64,000 nt of DNA, taken from the NCBI GenBank assembly GCA_008704415.1, contig VXIS01000074.1, forward strand, positions 1 through 64,000, in the 5' to 3' direction. Numbering within the stretch: position 1 is the stretch's first letter; every line of letters starts with the position of its first letter. Positions 33,545-45,481 of the stretch are shown piece after piece. Source of the stretch: Sphaerosporella brunnea (lineage: Eukaryota; Ascomycota; Pezizomycetes; Pezizales; Pyronemataceae). Position numbers and translations under genes: made by a program. Below the pieces are notes generated by a model. The model was given only the letters and a program-made list of their open reading frames with translations, had not been told where the DNA came from and did not search any database.

Positions 33545-35209
33545 CTATCTACGTAGGTTCACAGCAACCGCTTCTGCTTCCTCGCGCACGTCATACGCCG
33601 TTTGTTCATAAATCTACAATAGTTAGTATATATATCAGTCGTCATAGGGCTTGCTGACAACTGACCTTTTCCCATATGAGAATGCTAGGCAGCCTTCCTA
33701 GTCTTTCATGGGGCCCCTCTTTCTGCGCTCTAGACCGTTCCTGCACCGCGGTTACTCTAGGATACCTGAATTCCTCGAAGGCTTTCAGTTTTTCTGTCAA
33801 GTTCATAGTCTCTGGGGCATCGAGGAGGAATATCGGGAGGGTTGAGGCGTCCTCTATGCTCTGCGAGGCTCCCTGGCCTTGGTCTTTGTATGCCATGGAA
33901 TTAGCACCAACTCGCTAGAATCATAGAGCACGTGTGGCTGTAATGGGACGCAAGTATACTTACGAGGAAGCATGGCATGAGCGGCGTCCCCGATTAGAAC
34001 AGCTTTGCCCTTTTGCCAGCCACGAACGGGATTGCGATCACGAATCTGCCAGAGCGCCGGACTTGGATCTTTTCTGGAGGGTTTTAGCATCTGTGTGTTA
34101 GACCGGCTGGCCAGGGGAGGGCTGACGTACGCCAGAAGCTTCTGCAATCTTTCAGGGAACATTTTAAAGGCTTCGATCAGATCCTCTGTCTTGCCCTTGG
34201 CTCTCCAACTTTCTACGGCGTCATCCGCGTTCATGAGAGTTGGTGCAAAAAGATTCAAGAGCGTGTTGTCACGACATGGGTAGAGGAGCTGTCTGAGGTT
34301 AGCGTCCAAAGAAACTGTAGATGAAAGGTGTGGCTTACGCAGCGGCGTCCATCCTTCCCTACCCAATTTTGAAATGTTGGGTTCTCCACGAATGGTCGGG
34401 TTACTGGATCCTGGAGCAGCTCTTCCACACTGTATAAGGACCTATACGCACTGTGGCCACTGTATATCGAAGGTTCTTCCAGTCTTCCAGTCACCTCCTG
34501 CCTCACCACGGATCTTACGCCGTCTGCCCCAACGATGAGATCACCCTGGTACCGTTTCCCGTGCTGGTCGACCACGATCCCCCGTTCAGTGTCCACCTCG
34601 ACTACCTGACAATCCAATACTAGCGCTGCCTTAGGTCCCCATGCTGGATCTTCCGCTTCTGTGGCCAATCTGGTGAGTTCTTCGTGAAGATCTGCCCTAT
34701 GCACCACTATTATAGGCTTGGTATTAGAAGAGTTGCAGTCCTGTCGCTTTTATATCTGTTGGTACCTACACCACCACGGTGCTCCGACATCCTCGACGAC
34801 CTTGTGTAGATCCACGAAGTCCACAGCGACTCCTTCCTCGTTGTACTCGGAGTAAGAACCCGCATCAGTGCAGCGTGCCCTGTAGTATATTACAAGCCTT
34901 AGCGCTCGTTGACGCGAGCCCGATCCTTCCCGGCCTGGACGTACCTCTTGCTGTCGAAGTTAAGAGATTGCAGAATCCGAGTGCTGTTTGGTGCCAACGA
35001 AATCGCGGCACCTACTTCTCCAAGCTTCGAGGTTTTTTCGAGGATCTGCGAATCTCCGAGGTTAGCCACGCGCATTCCGAATGTGCTTGACTGGCAATGA
35101 TTCTTCAGACCTCGACTTCAACTTTGCGCTGGCGCAATGCAATGGCTAATGTGAGACCAGCGATACCGCAACCCACAATGAGCACTTTTTTTACCGGTTC
35201 ATTGGTCAT
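33545..35209 (-). CDS. FAD-dependent monooxygenase (salicylate-hydroxylase-like)
   Basis: Eight exons (35209-35111, 35045-34945, 34879-34770, 34706-34339, 34288-34131, 34073-33964, 33883-33666 and 33613-33545) join in frame to 410 residues, normal for class A flavin monooxygenases. The Rossmann motif GCGIAGL is at 13-19, the DG motif GADGVRS at 163-169 and the FAD-ribityl motif GDAAHAMLPHQGQGA at about 307-321. Such enzymes use NAD(P)H and O2 to hydroxylate aromatic or other small substrates in the cytosol. The substrate is not deducible. Three acceptors were chosen over nearer AGs to keep frame and family match. The start ATG precedes VKKVLIVGCG directly. No pathway partners adjoin it. Confidence 0.92.
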
Positions 35210-35577
35210 GTTGTTCCTCGAGGTTGTTCGACGTAGTTGCAATGGGTATCAGGGTGGTACTTATAGGAGCTCTAGGCTGTAACGCGTACATGGAATACGT
35301 ACACGCGATCGTCTCAGGGCCTAGTCGGATATGCGGCACCTTAGCTTGTGCTTGCCCCACTTGAAGTACATCATAGGTACTGTAGAGTAAATACTCGAAC
35401 GAGCTCGGGAATCGTACAAACTCGGCAATACAATTAGTTCGGCAGGAGCAGAGTTGTGGGGGGGGGGGGGGCGGGGCAGCCGCGGAGGTTGTCGGTAACG
35501 TGAACGTTGGGGAAGCGAGCGAGGTGGGGATCAAACCTGTTTCTCAACAACCACAAAGCAAGAGTTGGTCAAACTCA
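35210..35577. other. Upstream region of the FAD monooxygenase
   Basis: Promoter-containing interval for the minus-strand gene. It holds a 13-base G tract at about 35458-35470. No further gene. Confidence 0.4.
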
Positions 35578-35788
35578 TACCGTATTTTCTCGCGAACAAG
35601 GGAAATGCGCGTGACAGGTTAGTAATAAACTACTTGGAAACCGCACCAGTGGACGGAGCTGGTATGCGCCACACACGCACAATGTCTGCTCTCCGTTTAT
35701 TGCAGGCGAGCGGCGGGGAGTGACGTCGCGAGGTTGAAGTGCCATTTTTTATGCCCGGCATTTCCCTTGTTCGCGAGAAAATACGGTA
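35578..35788. mobile_element. TA-flanked MITE with 31-bp perfect inverted repeats
   Basis: TACCGTATTTTCTCGCGAAC at 35578 begins an inverted repeat that is identical over 31 bp to the complement of 35758-35788. The outermost TA on each side fits a Tc1/mariner-type TA duplication. Total 211 bp, no coding capacity. Perfect arms suggest a recent insertion. Confidence 0.85.
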
Positions 35789-35799
35789 GGCCGGCAAGA

Positions 35800-36431
35800 G
35801 AACAACCAAGGCTTCACCAAAGCCAAGGCACGCGACAGGGAAGCATGGCTAATCGCGCACTGCAAGCCCAAAGGATACACAGACGGAGAAAAAAGGTCGA
35901 CCCCATCGCGAGCAAGACCAGGAAGGCCCTCGCATCACGCTTCTATCAGCTGCGAGTAGGCAAGGCCCCTACCGGTCCATACCTTCACCGGACCGGTCGC
36001 CGACCGGATGACAAGTGCTGGTGGTGCGGCAGCGGCGCTGTTCAGACACGCGATTACCTCTTCAAGTTCTGCAAGAGATGGAAGAACGAGCAGAGGGTCC
36101 TCTGGCGGGAGGTATCGGAGGCAACAAAAGAGAAAGGGCAGAAGCGATGGCCGGCTACGGACACCTCCGCTCTGCTTGCAGATGACAGGTGTGCGGAGGC
36201 GGTTATGGATTTCCCAAGCACCACCAAAGTTGGCGCCTGGCCTGATAGAGGCATCATGAGTTGAGAATTTCTGTTTCCTTGGTACGCTTATCTTTTTCCT
36301 TAGAGGAGCCGCAGGCCTCAGTAGTCGGCCTCGCCGAAGGGGTAGCATAGTCTCTTCTTTCTCATATGTCATGGCCGCAAGCTGCCGAATACAATATGAT
36401 TAAAACAAAAAAAAAAAAGAACAACCAAGGC
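35800..36431 (+). mobile_element. 5'-truncated LINE with target duplication, copy A
   Basis: The 13-bp direct repeat GAACAACCAAGGC occurs at 35800-35812 and 36419-36431. Between them lies the 3' end of a non-LTR retrotransposon. First comes the C-terminus of the reverse-transcriptase protein (open to the stop at 36262-36264). It has the CWWC..QTRDYLFKFC zinc-knuckle-like motif, where the expected His is Tyr, then FCKRWKNEQRVLW and CAEAVMDF. A 3' UTR follows with ATGGCCGCAAGCTGCCGAA and an A-rich tail at 36402-36418. A 5' truncation with target duplication and A tail is the signature of target-primed reverse transcription. Confidence 0.88.
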
Positions 36432-36656
36432 AATTTCACCAACCCATTGGCGGTTTATTGTGGCCATGGGGGTTGGTATAGAAACTTCGGGCAGTTGTAT
36501 GGGACGTATTCACTTATATCCGCGCGTTTTCTAGGCGGCCACTTTTTAGTAATGCGTAGTTAACTACGCCACTTGTCCCCGGTAACTAGCTGACTAACAG
36601 ACTAATGTATCCTCCTCAACGCTCGATTGACTCCGCAAATTGAACATATGTCGTGA

Positions 36657-36900
36657 GCGGCTTTTTTGTATTCGGCCGCTTGCGGCCATGACATAAGTTA
36701 CATGCAACGAGTGGGACTGTGCTACCCCCAGGCCTAGAGCCTGCGGTCGGGGCTTACGGCCCCTGACTGACTGTGAGCGACCAGATCGACCTAAGTCGAC
36801 TCGAGTGATTTCGCACGATATATCACTCGCACGGCCTTTTGGCAAAAGCCCAAAATTTCGGTAGCTTCGAGACTCTCGGGCTTCCACCTACCATTTGCCC
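36657..36900 (-). mobile_element. LINE 3'-UTR fragment, copy C
   Basis: The minus-strand tail GGCCGAATACAAAAAAGCC and the ATGGCCGCAAGCGGCC motif match copies A and B. The adjacent stretch matches copy B around CCCCCAGGCCTAGAGCCTGC. Only 3' untranslated sequence remains; the upstream limit is approximate. Confidence 0.6.
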
Positions 36901-39900
36901 TGTTCTACCAGGATCCAAACAGTGCAGAAAAATTGATCAGACACGGTGTATCACTCACATCTTGCGGCGACTGTACTAAATAAGCCCATGATATCTTGTC
37001 TGCACCGGCCCGGGACGTCTCTCGTTAGTGCGCTTTTATCTCGAGCTGAAGTTTTTGAAAGTTTCGTCTGCTCTCGGCCTCCGCATCCACAGCCAAAACT
37101 TGGTGCTCTAGATGGCAGGGCCTCTCAGAGAGATCTTCGCCCAACTTCCGAACCCACTTTTCCAATCCGTGACACGGTCGCTGTTGAGGTAGTCCCGCAC
37201 ATTCTCAATGGCCTATATTTTTGTGTTGGTAAAAGTCAGTCCCAGCGGTGACCGCAGGGGGCTGGCTTTGGCAAATTGGCCAGTTCCGCGGCTTTGGGGC
37301 TTCACGAGATTGAACTCGGTCCTAAACCTAATTTGGAGACCCTCGGATCTCTGAGGTTTTAATGCCAGGATGAAAGAAGGCTTGAGCAGATACATTTGTA
37401 CAACGATTGAGAACTTATGATCTATGGAAAGGATGAGTTTCGAAAGGAGGCAGTTAACGTCAAGCGACAGCGTCCTCTCGAGCTGAAGTCATGACAATGG
37501 CGAAAACTGGCTCGTCCCACGTCGACTCATCTTGCCACAATACAAGCTGGCAAGTTGCTCTCGAGTGCAACCTGGTAACTTGTTTTGACGAGACGGTCAC
37601 GGGTGAATTGTGGACATGTTGGCTTCTCCGATGCCCCTATGTACCTACAACAGTAACTATATCCGCCATAACCATCCCTCCTTCGATTTAGGCCCAAATC
37701 TAGGCTCACCACTTCAAAGCGCGGTTATGAAGGACCTGGGAGCGTGGGCTTGGAAACGAGAGAACCCGGATAAATAGAACTAATTTGACCAAGCCCTAGC
37801 TGAACAGGCTCAAGTTTGACTGGGAGTATATCATGCGGCGTTCTGGCGGCCAAGAAGTTGGTTTTAGACGGACAATTGTGGCATATATGTCAATGCCCTC
37901 CCGATTCCCAAACCATCTACATCCGCCACAAGCATGAATGGTAACGGCAAGATGTATGTACATGCTCAGAGTTCCCACCGAAAAACAGCCACATATGGGA
38001 CCCTTCTATCTTGGACATGAACTGGCAAACGGGTGCGGCGGCGTTGCAAGAAAACCGCTCGGTCGGGTTGTATACTGGCAGCGCAGTTTTAAGGCGTCTC
38101 GTGCTCAGAGGTGCTTGTTTCACGGCTGATACAGTCCTTTTGGCTGCAACGCCATGCAGTTGGCCCAAAACACAATTGCGCGGTCCCGAAGGTCGGTTTT
38201 TTAGCGCCGGAGAGCGCGGGCGGAGGTGCGGGGCGGACGAAAACTCTGGCGTCACTACTTATCACCAACCCCCGTGACACATGTAGATAACAGCGCTCAC
38301 GGCGGACCTCTGCTGCCGAAACTGAAACATTTCGCTCGATCTTTTCGCTTGATAGGCGAGACTACCAGTGCCTAGCAAAGTCTCAGCGCACCTGGATGCA
38401 CACCCGGATGCTAGTGTATTAGACAAGTAGCGTCACATCTGGTTTTTTCAGAGGCAGTGGTAAGTTGGCGACACAATGGAAATGAAGGAACGCTGTAAAC
38501 CGCAAGATGGTGACAGAAATTCGTGGGGCAAGTGGTTGGGTAGCCGGGAAGGCGGCGTTTGTCGACCGCATATATAAAGCCCATCACACGGATACCTAGT
38601 TATCTCTTGCCAATTCGGGGATTGCCGACGGGAATTGCGAGGAAGAGGCAACTAAGAACGGGTAGAGGTAGACAAGAATAGACGACCCGGCTATACATAC
38701 CCCGAGAGTGGAAGACCCCATGCGGCCACAACAACAGTCGATGATTATTGACTATCGGTATAGCTATCAGAACATACTTCATTATCTGAGGGGCATGTCC
38801 TTTTTTTGGTGACAGATTCTCCCGTAAGCCAGACCCGCTGTGGAGCTCTTGAAACCCTTTAGCGTCTGGAATGTACTTCATCCAAAATGGGGGTGTGGGC
38901 GCTGTGCCAAGTGCGTCACCATGGGTGACTCGATGCCTACCGAATGCAAAAATTCCTTTGTAATCCTTACCTGGGGCTCAGCCAATCAGTGATAGAGGAA
39001 AAGGTGGCGCTCCGTGGTTTCTCTCGGCCTCGGTGCTGGCCATTGCTGTCTGAGTCCGCAATTGATGATGCTGCTTCGTAGGCTCTTATCAGGGGTGTAG
39101 AATATGATACAATACATTGTGGCAATGCTTAGGATAGAATGCTTAGGATAGACACACCGTGAGGTACGGCGGCAAATAGGAAACGATCTCCGCACGCAAT
39201 CTAACTCACAGGGCCAGTTTTCTCGAAGAACGTTAATTTTTCCGAACGAGGGGGGGCGATATCCCGACGAAGGGCGCTATGATCACCACCGATGGGACAA
39301 ATTCTAAGTAGACACGGAGTATTTGGACCTCTGGATTGCACATCCCGAGAAGGAAGGCGCTGTGGAGAGCTTTGAAGCCTAGTAGCAGGTTCACATGGGG
39401 GTTCATGCACTCAAAGTCCAGCAGCAAGCCGAGTTAAGGTTTGAAGACTAGCGATGGTAGTCGCCCTGGACTCCTCGCCGCATCACTGCTAACCGGAAAC
39501 CCATCGCCCCTGTGCAGGGTGCGAGCGTTGGTGAGCAATTTGTGGATCTGGGGCCCAAAACGTGCAATCACGGACAGCAAACTCCAAGATACCCCCCAAC
39601 AGGATAGAAGCAGACATAACAGCCATTGCAGGGACACAACTGCCTAGACCCCTCAAATCAACCGACCCTCCAGGTGGTTAATCCTCTCACTCCACCGGAT
39701 TTTGCCTTGGAATCATGAATCCTGACGGGCGTACTAGCCCGTCGCTGAGGCCGTGTGGGTTAGCGAGTCGGTCCGGGCCTATTACCGGGGAAAAGGACGG
39801 CTAACGGCCGAGACTTGGGCAGTAGTATAATGAAGATACCTGGCGTTCCGGGTCCAAGTCCGTTCTCACCACTGCTCTGCTCCCGAGCACCTACGGTGAC

Positions 39901-41642
39901 CTACCTGCAATTGATTTGCGCTCCGCTCCGACTCCCAGTCGCTGCCCGGACACAGACGATGCGTGGGGGACTGCCCGCAGGTCATCTGCCTCGCACAAGC
40001 GGCAACTGTAAACGGGAATGAAGAGTTGGTTGCTTTCTTGCAGTTTTTACCTTCCCGTGATACATATTCTACAATAACAAATCAATACCGGCAACGAAGG
40101 AATCAACTTTACGGCGAATCATGAAATATGTGCGAGCACCGAGCACATACGGTTGAAGGTCGCCTCTCGCCTCGGACCCGAGTCTCTCGAGCGGGCGGGG
40201 CGAGGCGAATCTATACTAGCTGACGCGAGTCGTTGATGGCCACTCTCGCATTTCCCCTAGACCAATCGGGATGAAGCCTATCTGCTCCGCAAGCCAATAG
40301 AGTAGAAGGCACTCGGACAACTAACGAGTGATCGCGTGTGCCACTGAGTGGCCTGTTTGCCAAGACTAACCCCCTTCTTCGGCTGAGCGGAATTATTTTG
40401 TTCCAGATGCTACGGACTTAGCCGCAGTGGGCTAGAGTGGAGGTCCCAGACCCGGTTCCTGCACAGGTACTCGATCGAATGTCCAAGGCTATGTACGACA
40501 CTTTCCAGCCCAATCCCAGCGGGAAGGATAGCTGGTTTCATACCCACGGTCGGGACGGAAAACGGGCACAGAAGCAGTGTAGCGGTTAAAAGAACCGAGA
40601 ACAGGCTCTCCAATAATAGGGGCAATCAAGGCTGGCTCAAGAGCGCTGGCTGAAGGCTGGCTGAAGCTTTGAGGGACCGTTTTGCGAGACCGGGCTGACG
40701 ATCTCGAGAATCGTGTTTGGCGGGGCTTCGGCCCTTTTTGTTGTTGGTCGACCCTTGCCGCGGCAGCTAAGCCCTTTTTGCTGCTGAAAAAACTTCACCC
40801 AGGTGGTTCGCTGGCTGATTACCCCTAATGTGCTCCACACGTGTGCTCTCTCTTGCACCTGCGTTGCAGTACGGCGCGAAGCCCGAAAATTTGTGCCAAG
40901 GCACCGCACGTGCACTGGCTAGTGACGAGCCGGCGTTACACACTAACGGCTGTCAACCTGTTCCACCTGTCAAAAATCGTAATAAATGGGTTTAATACGA
41001 GGTGTAGGGGCTTCCAGTGTGAGCAGAACCAAATGATTACGAGTAATCAGCCGAACGCCACAACTATCAGCTGAGTTCCTGGGTACTTTACGAGTTTACA
41101 CGAGGGCCCCCAGGCTGGATCCTCCCAATCCCCTCGATGCCATCGAGGAAGCCGGTATGTGGAGGCCCCGGACGTTGTGGTTTGACAGCTTGGGTTTGGT
41201 GTAAGAAGGAAACTCACCACTGGTGATCTGTTCCAGGTGAACCGATGCTCAGCTTTATTTGTTGTAAAATAAATTGGCTAGCCCTCGAAAACTGCCGAGT
41301 CGTGAAGACTACGACTCTCCCAAGACATTGCCGTGTGAAGTTGCCGAGCCACCTTCTGTGTGAGGCGTTGCATACGCCAATCTTGGGGTGGCGTCATCGA
41401 ATGCTCGGACCTTTGAGAGATGGACTTGCGACTCTCGAGCCCCCTAATGCAGATCTCCGAAGGGGTAGAATTCCTCCGATGGACCGAGTCGATCTCCAAA
41501 GGAACAGGCAGGCACGATATACCCCCATTGTCGACCTCATGCATTCGGCAAACTGGACCGGCATATTTCGGAGGTTTTAATTGAAGCAACGAAGCTTTTT
41601 TGGCTCCTAGCTAGGTGTGCCGGATGACAGTCGTGATCGATC
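36901..41642. other. Gene-poor interval (first part)
   Basis: No frame shows a recognised domain; all are short and overlap on both strands. Noted: a direct repeat of ATGCTTAGGATAGA at about 39126-39153. Nothing else could be supported. Confidence 0.4.
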
Positions 41643-41831
41643 CGTGACAGTCATTTGTCATGTCTTCAAGTCTTGGCTGTCATATATGCTGCGCCACGAC
41701 TTGCTCTCATAGAGCTGCTGTGCCCGTGGCCTAAGGTGGCTGCCCTCCCTTATTGTGGTATGGTAGAGAAGTCATGACTGTCACAACTGTTACAAGACGT
41801 GACATGCCATGACTTGACATTACTGTCACAC
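41643..41831. repeat. TGACAGTC-rich inverted-repeat segment
   Basis: GTGACAGTCATTTGTCATG on the left faces TGACATTACTGTCAC on the right, with several further TGTCATGACT/AGTCATGAC copies between. It looks like a small decayed inverted-repeat transposon with subterminal repeats. Ends and target duplication are not established. Confidence 0.4.
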
Positions 41832-43278
41832 GCTAGGCTGGTATTCCTACCCCTAGCAAATGGCGGGCCCAGGGTGCTTGGAAAGTGCCAGGGGTCAGTA
41901 AAGCGAGTGATGGTTTATGAAAAAGCCGTCCATAAACTGGGCTTAAGCAGTCCCGACGCCTGAGCACCTCAGTTCGCCTATTTTGGGGCAAGAGGCAATT
42001 GAGTTGGTTATACGACCCTTTCAACCTTCAAATAGGTAAACCTGGTTATTCGCCTGTCTGTCCTTATGTCGCGCCGGCCGGCCGGACGGGAGCATCGTCC
42101 CACCACCAGAAACAAATCATCTGGAGGTGATTTGAATTAGTCTAGGCCCGAGAGGACGACGATTGCCAGAGTTTGCAATCAAATCCCCCTAGATATCGAT
42201 ATGCATAGTTGTTGGACTCAAAACAGATTTCCCCTTTGTCGTGAAAATGGCTTAGGGAGAGTTATTGATTGAGCCGCAACCCACATACAGTGGCCGCAGA
42301 ATGACTACCTCGCCATGTAGCACAAGCGGAGATGCGCCTTGCCCTTTCTTCCTCCTAACGCGCGCTTATGGGCGTCAACCAGTCACTAACATATATAAAT
42401 GATATATTCTACATATGTACCAAACATGATCGAACCAAGCGAGGGACCGCAAACGGTTGATTCAAAAGGGATGGGTTGTTTTCCAGATGGCAGGTGCGGA
42501 CGTGCTTACGTACCCTACGCGTAATTTTGAGCAGAGCGGATGGTAACGAGATGTGAAGATGCGATCGATCATAGATATGATGGCTCCTAGCCCTCAAAGA
42601 GGAAGGAGCGACGGTTGCTGGTATCTGATATTTCATACATGGGTAAGTAGTTTCGAAGCTTCCAATAACTCCCTTGTAGCAAGGAGATGGATCAACTGTG
42701 ATAGCCGTTAGCCGTCACTAACTGCCAACCACAGCTGTGTGCTTGGCCAGGCAATTGAGTACTCTCTGACCAGGCGCACGGAAAAGCGAGCGAAAGCGGA
42801 GACTCCCGCCGCCTGTCACCCAATTATTAGACTATTCTAAGTAAGCTTTCGTTTCGAGTGACTTTTCGAAATGTGCCACTAAAAAGCTGTCACTAAAAAC
42901 CAGTTTTAAAAATCGTTTGAAAACGTAGGATCCCTTGCTCTTCGGTATTCGCTCCACATTCTGGTAGGATGAAACCAGACGTGCATTAGCTTTCCCGGAT
43001 TTTTTGCGGTTGTCTTTTTTTATTTTCTCTTTAAGAAGGGTGGACCCCACGGTATCGGACGGAGGCTTAATTCTGGGCCACCCAAACCAACTTCCAGTAC
43101 TCTCACTCGGGGTTAAAGCTCAACACAACAGTCCTTCCTTAAGCTTCCGGCCTCTATGCAGAATTCAGCAGAATAATTCATCCAATCTTGCGCGAACCGT
43201 CGTAGAGACGAACAAGGACTCGGACTTACCACAGTCGCTCACCTACCACTACCACCACCATTAACAAACGCAATCAAG
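41832..43278. other. Intergenic and promoter of rhodopsin-like gene 2
   Basis: No gene recognised. The last 40 bases before the ATG at 43279 are a CACCTACCACTACCACCACC-type CA/CT-rich leader, common before fungal start codons. Confidence 0.4.
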
Positions 43279-44625
43279 ATGGGTCTTGACGGCAAGGTTG
43301 TTGTTATCGTCAAATTGACGACAGATTTTGCGGCAGTCTGTTGTTGTATACTACGATGGTATATCCTGAGGAAACAGACACGGAATACAACCGGAAATCT
43401 GCTATCTCATTTTCTTCTCGCCTTTTCGATTCTATGCGAGATCACTGCGACGATCCAATCGACTACGGTGTTGTTGGCTGGAGACCGATATATAAAAGAG
43501 CATGGGATTGCGGCGGGGCAACTGTATCTTCTCAATGAACAAGTCTTGAAGGTTCGTTTGGATGATCTTACTCCCTCAAGTATTGAGGTGAATTGATGTA
43601 TACTCTAGGTCACCTTCTTCGCCCATTTGTTTTATTACCTGGCGGAGTGTGTGCTTAAGGCTGCGTACTTGGCCTTCTACGCAGATCTGTATTCGAGGAT
43701 CCAGACGAAGCGCAGACTTGCTATCTGGATTGCCACATCTATTTGGGCGTCATCTTACGTTTCTGCGTTTCTCCTGCTCTTCACTTACTGCTCACCTTTC
43801 GAGAGGAACTGGTTAGTTGAAACCATGATTGCTTTTGCCACAGACAGACAGGACTAATTGTGCATCTCTATTACAGGAAGCCTGATGGGAAGGATCCCAG
43901 ATGTCCTGTCCTTTTCAACGTTACCGCTTTCTTTGTCCTGGCCGGTGCCAATATTCTCTCTGATATCGCAAGTAAGTCTCTGGTTCCGTGGAATTCCTTA
44001 CAAAACACACACACCACCTCACTTGCCTCATTCCATTGTTTGAACGCAACAAGCTAATCCACCTTCAGTTCTTGTCGTCCCCCTGCTCATTATCGGAGCT
44101 ATGCGCCTCGGCCGTACCGAAAAGATCTCTCTAGTCCTGGTCTTCAGTATCGGCATGATGTCGATTGCCGCCTCCGTATTCCGTGCCGGTATCGTCGGCC
44201 ACCGTTTCATCACCGCCAACCACACCTGGGACACCGTGTGGGTGTGGATGCTGTGGTCGCACGCCGAGATGTTTTTCGGGGTGCTAGCATTCACGCTGCC
44301 GTCGTTCCGCTACATCTTCCTGCGAGGAATGAACAAGGTGGCTGCCACGAGCCGACAGCTCGGATACGGCAGCAGGATCTCGGCCACGCGGTCAAGAAAC
44401 AAGTCTCAGAAGCTGCAGAGCACCGTGGAGCTGGAGTCCACGAGTTCGAAGAGCCCCGGACGTGATGGCGTGCTCGTGCAGACAACGGTGACGCTCAAGG
44501 AGGAGTCCAGGGCCCATATGTTCCAGAGCGAGAGTCAGACCGACTTGACGGGGGTTGATGACGCGAGACAAAGAGCGGTGCCGTACGAATGGAGGATAGA
44601 TTCGGCCGAACGGAGTCCGCTGTGA
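43279..44625 (+). CDS. Rhodopsin-domain (PTH11-like) integral membrane protein 2
   Basis: Four exons (43279-43551, 43609-43811, 43877-43971 and 44069-44625) join in frame to 375 residues. Hydrophobic helices run through VVVIVKLTTDFAAVCCCIL, LLSHFLLAFSILCEI, VTFFAHLFYYLAECVLK, IATSIWASSYVSAFLLLF, NVTAFFVLAGANILS, ILVVPLLIIGAMRLG and SLVLVFSIGMMSIAASVF. The ERNWKPDGKDPRCP loop and TWDTVWVWMLWSHAEM stretch are the family pattern. The C-terminal cytoplasmic tail (about 90 residues) is Ser/Thr/Arg-rich and could be phosphorylated. It is the same broad family as the protein at 20639-21826 but clearly diverged, so they are not a recent duplication. A plasma-membrane receptor role is inferred from the family only. 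Confidence 0.88.
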
Positions 44626-45481
44626 TTGATTTTTTTTTTCGGTATTCATGCGGTAGTCAGAACAACGGCCGGGATTTTTCTTTTGTTGACTACTTACTCG
44701 TTATTTTCTTTGGTTGGTAACGTTGCTTGATTTGTGGGGGCGTTCTATATCCTTTATTAGAGGAAACCTTCGCGGCGAAGACTAATGTACATACACTACA
44801 AAACTGCATTGAATATGCCAGCAGGAAATGGCATTTATATAGAGTATATAACATTGTAAAGAGAGCCATACCTAGCTAGACCTGGGTTGGCAGACATTCT
44901 ATACATTCCTACACAATCTTGTTCTTTCGCGAGCTCTTGTTAACTACCTCTCCAAATATTCTCTCTGTTTTCAGTTTGGGGGGTTTTTTTTTACCACGTC
45001 CTGTATATTCCCGCTGATAAGTAACTCCACTTACCTACTAAGTGCTTTCTACTTAGCTATCATCAATGAACGGGTCGGTGAAACTTGATTGTCGCTACGA
45101 GTGACTGATCATGCAGCAATGCAGCATAGTAGAAACAGTTGTCGAGATTTGCACTCTAAAGACGCTTGAGATTCGGGTTATCATGATAGAGGAATCCTGG
45201 GAAGCTAATCCCCGTCTGATTTAAGTTATGTCCGAATCACCATGGTGTCCACACGCATTCACAAGTCATCACTCGATAGCCTTCTGTCCATAACGTTCTG
45301 CTCAAGCCTCAATTATAAATAAAAGACTTGCCGCTGTCGACACACCGCTGCAACGCAAACCCTCCAGCTCAAATATTACATTGACAAAGCAATTAATTCC
45401 TGGTCCCAGTCCAAGCTATAAGGAAAAAAAAAAAAAAAACTACCGCTTCCATGCATTCTTTCTTCTCAATAATTTTCCCCT
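44626..45481. other. Convergent intergenic region
   Basis: 3' ends of two converging genes. A/T-rich, with a T run just after the stop at 44625 and a 17-base A tract at 45424-45440. No terminator motif can be assigned with confidence. Confidence 0.45.

Noticed and set aside
33388..33560. TGTAATAATCTT start suggesting a solo LTR like the 4649 repeat
   Set aside because: No matching end or target duplication was found, and it overlaps the 3' flank of the FAD monooxygenase.
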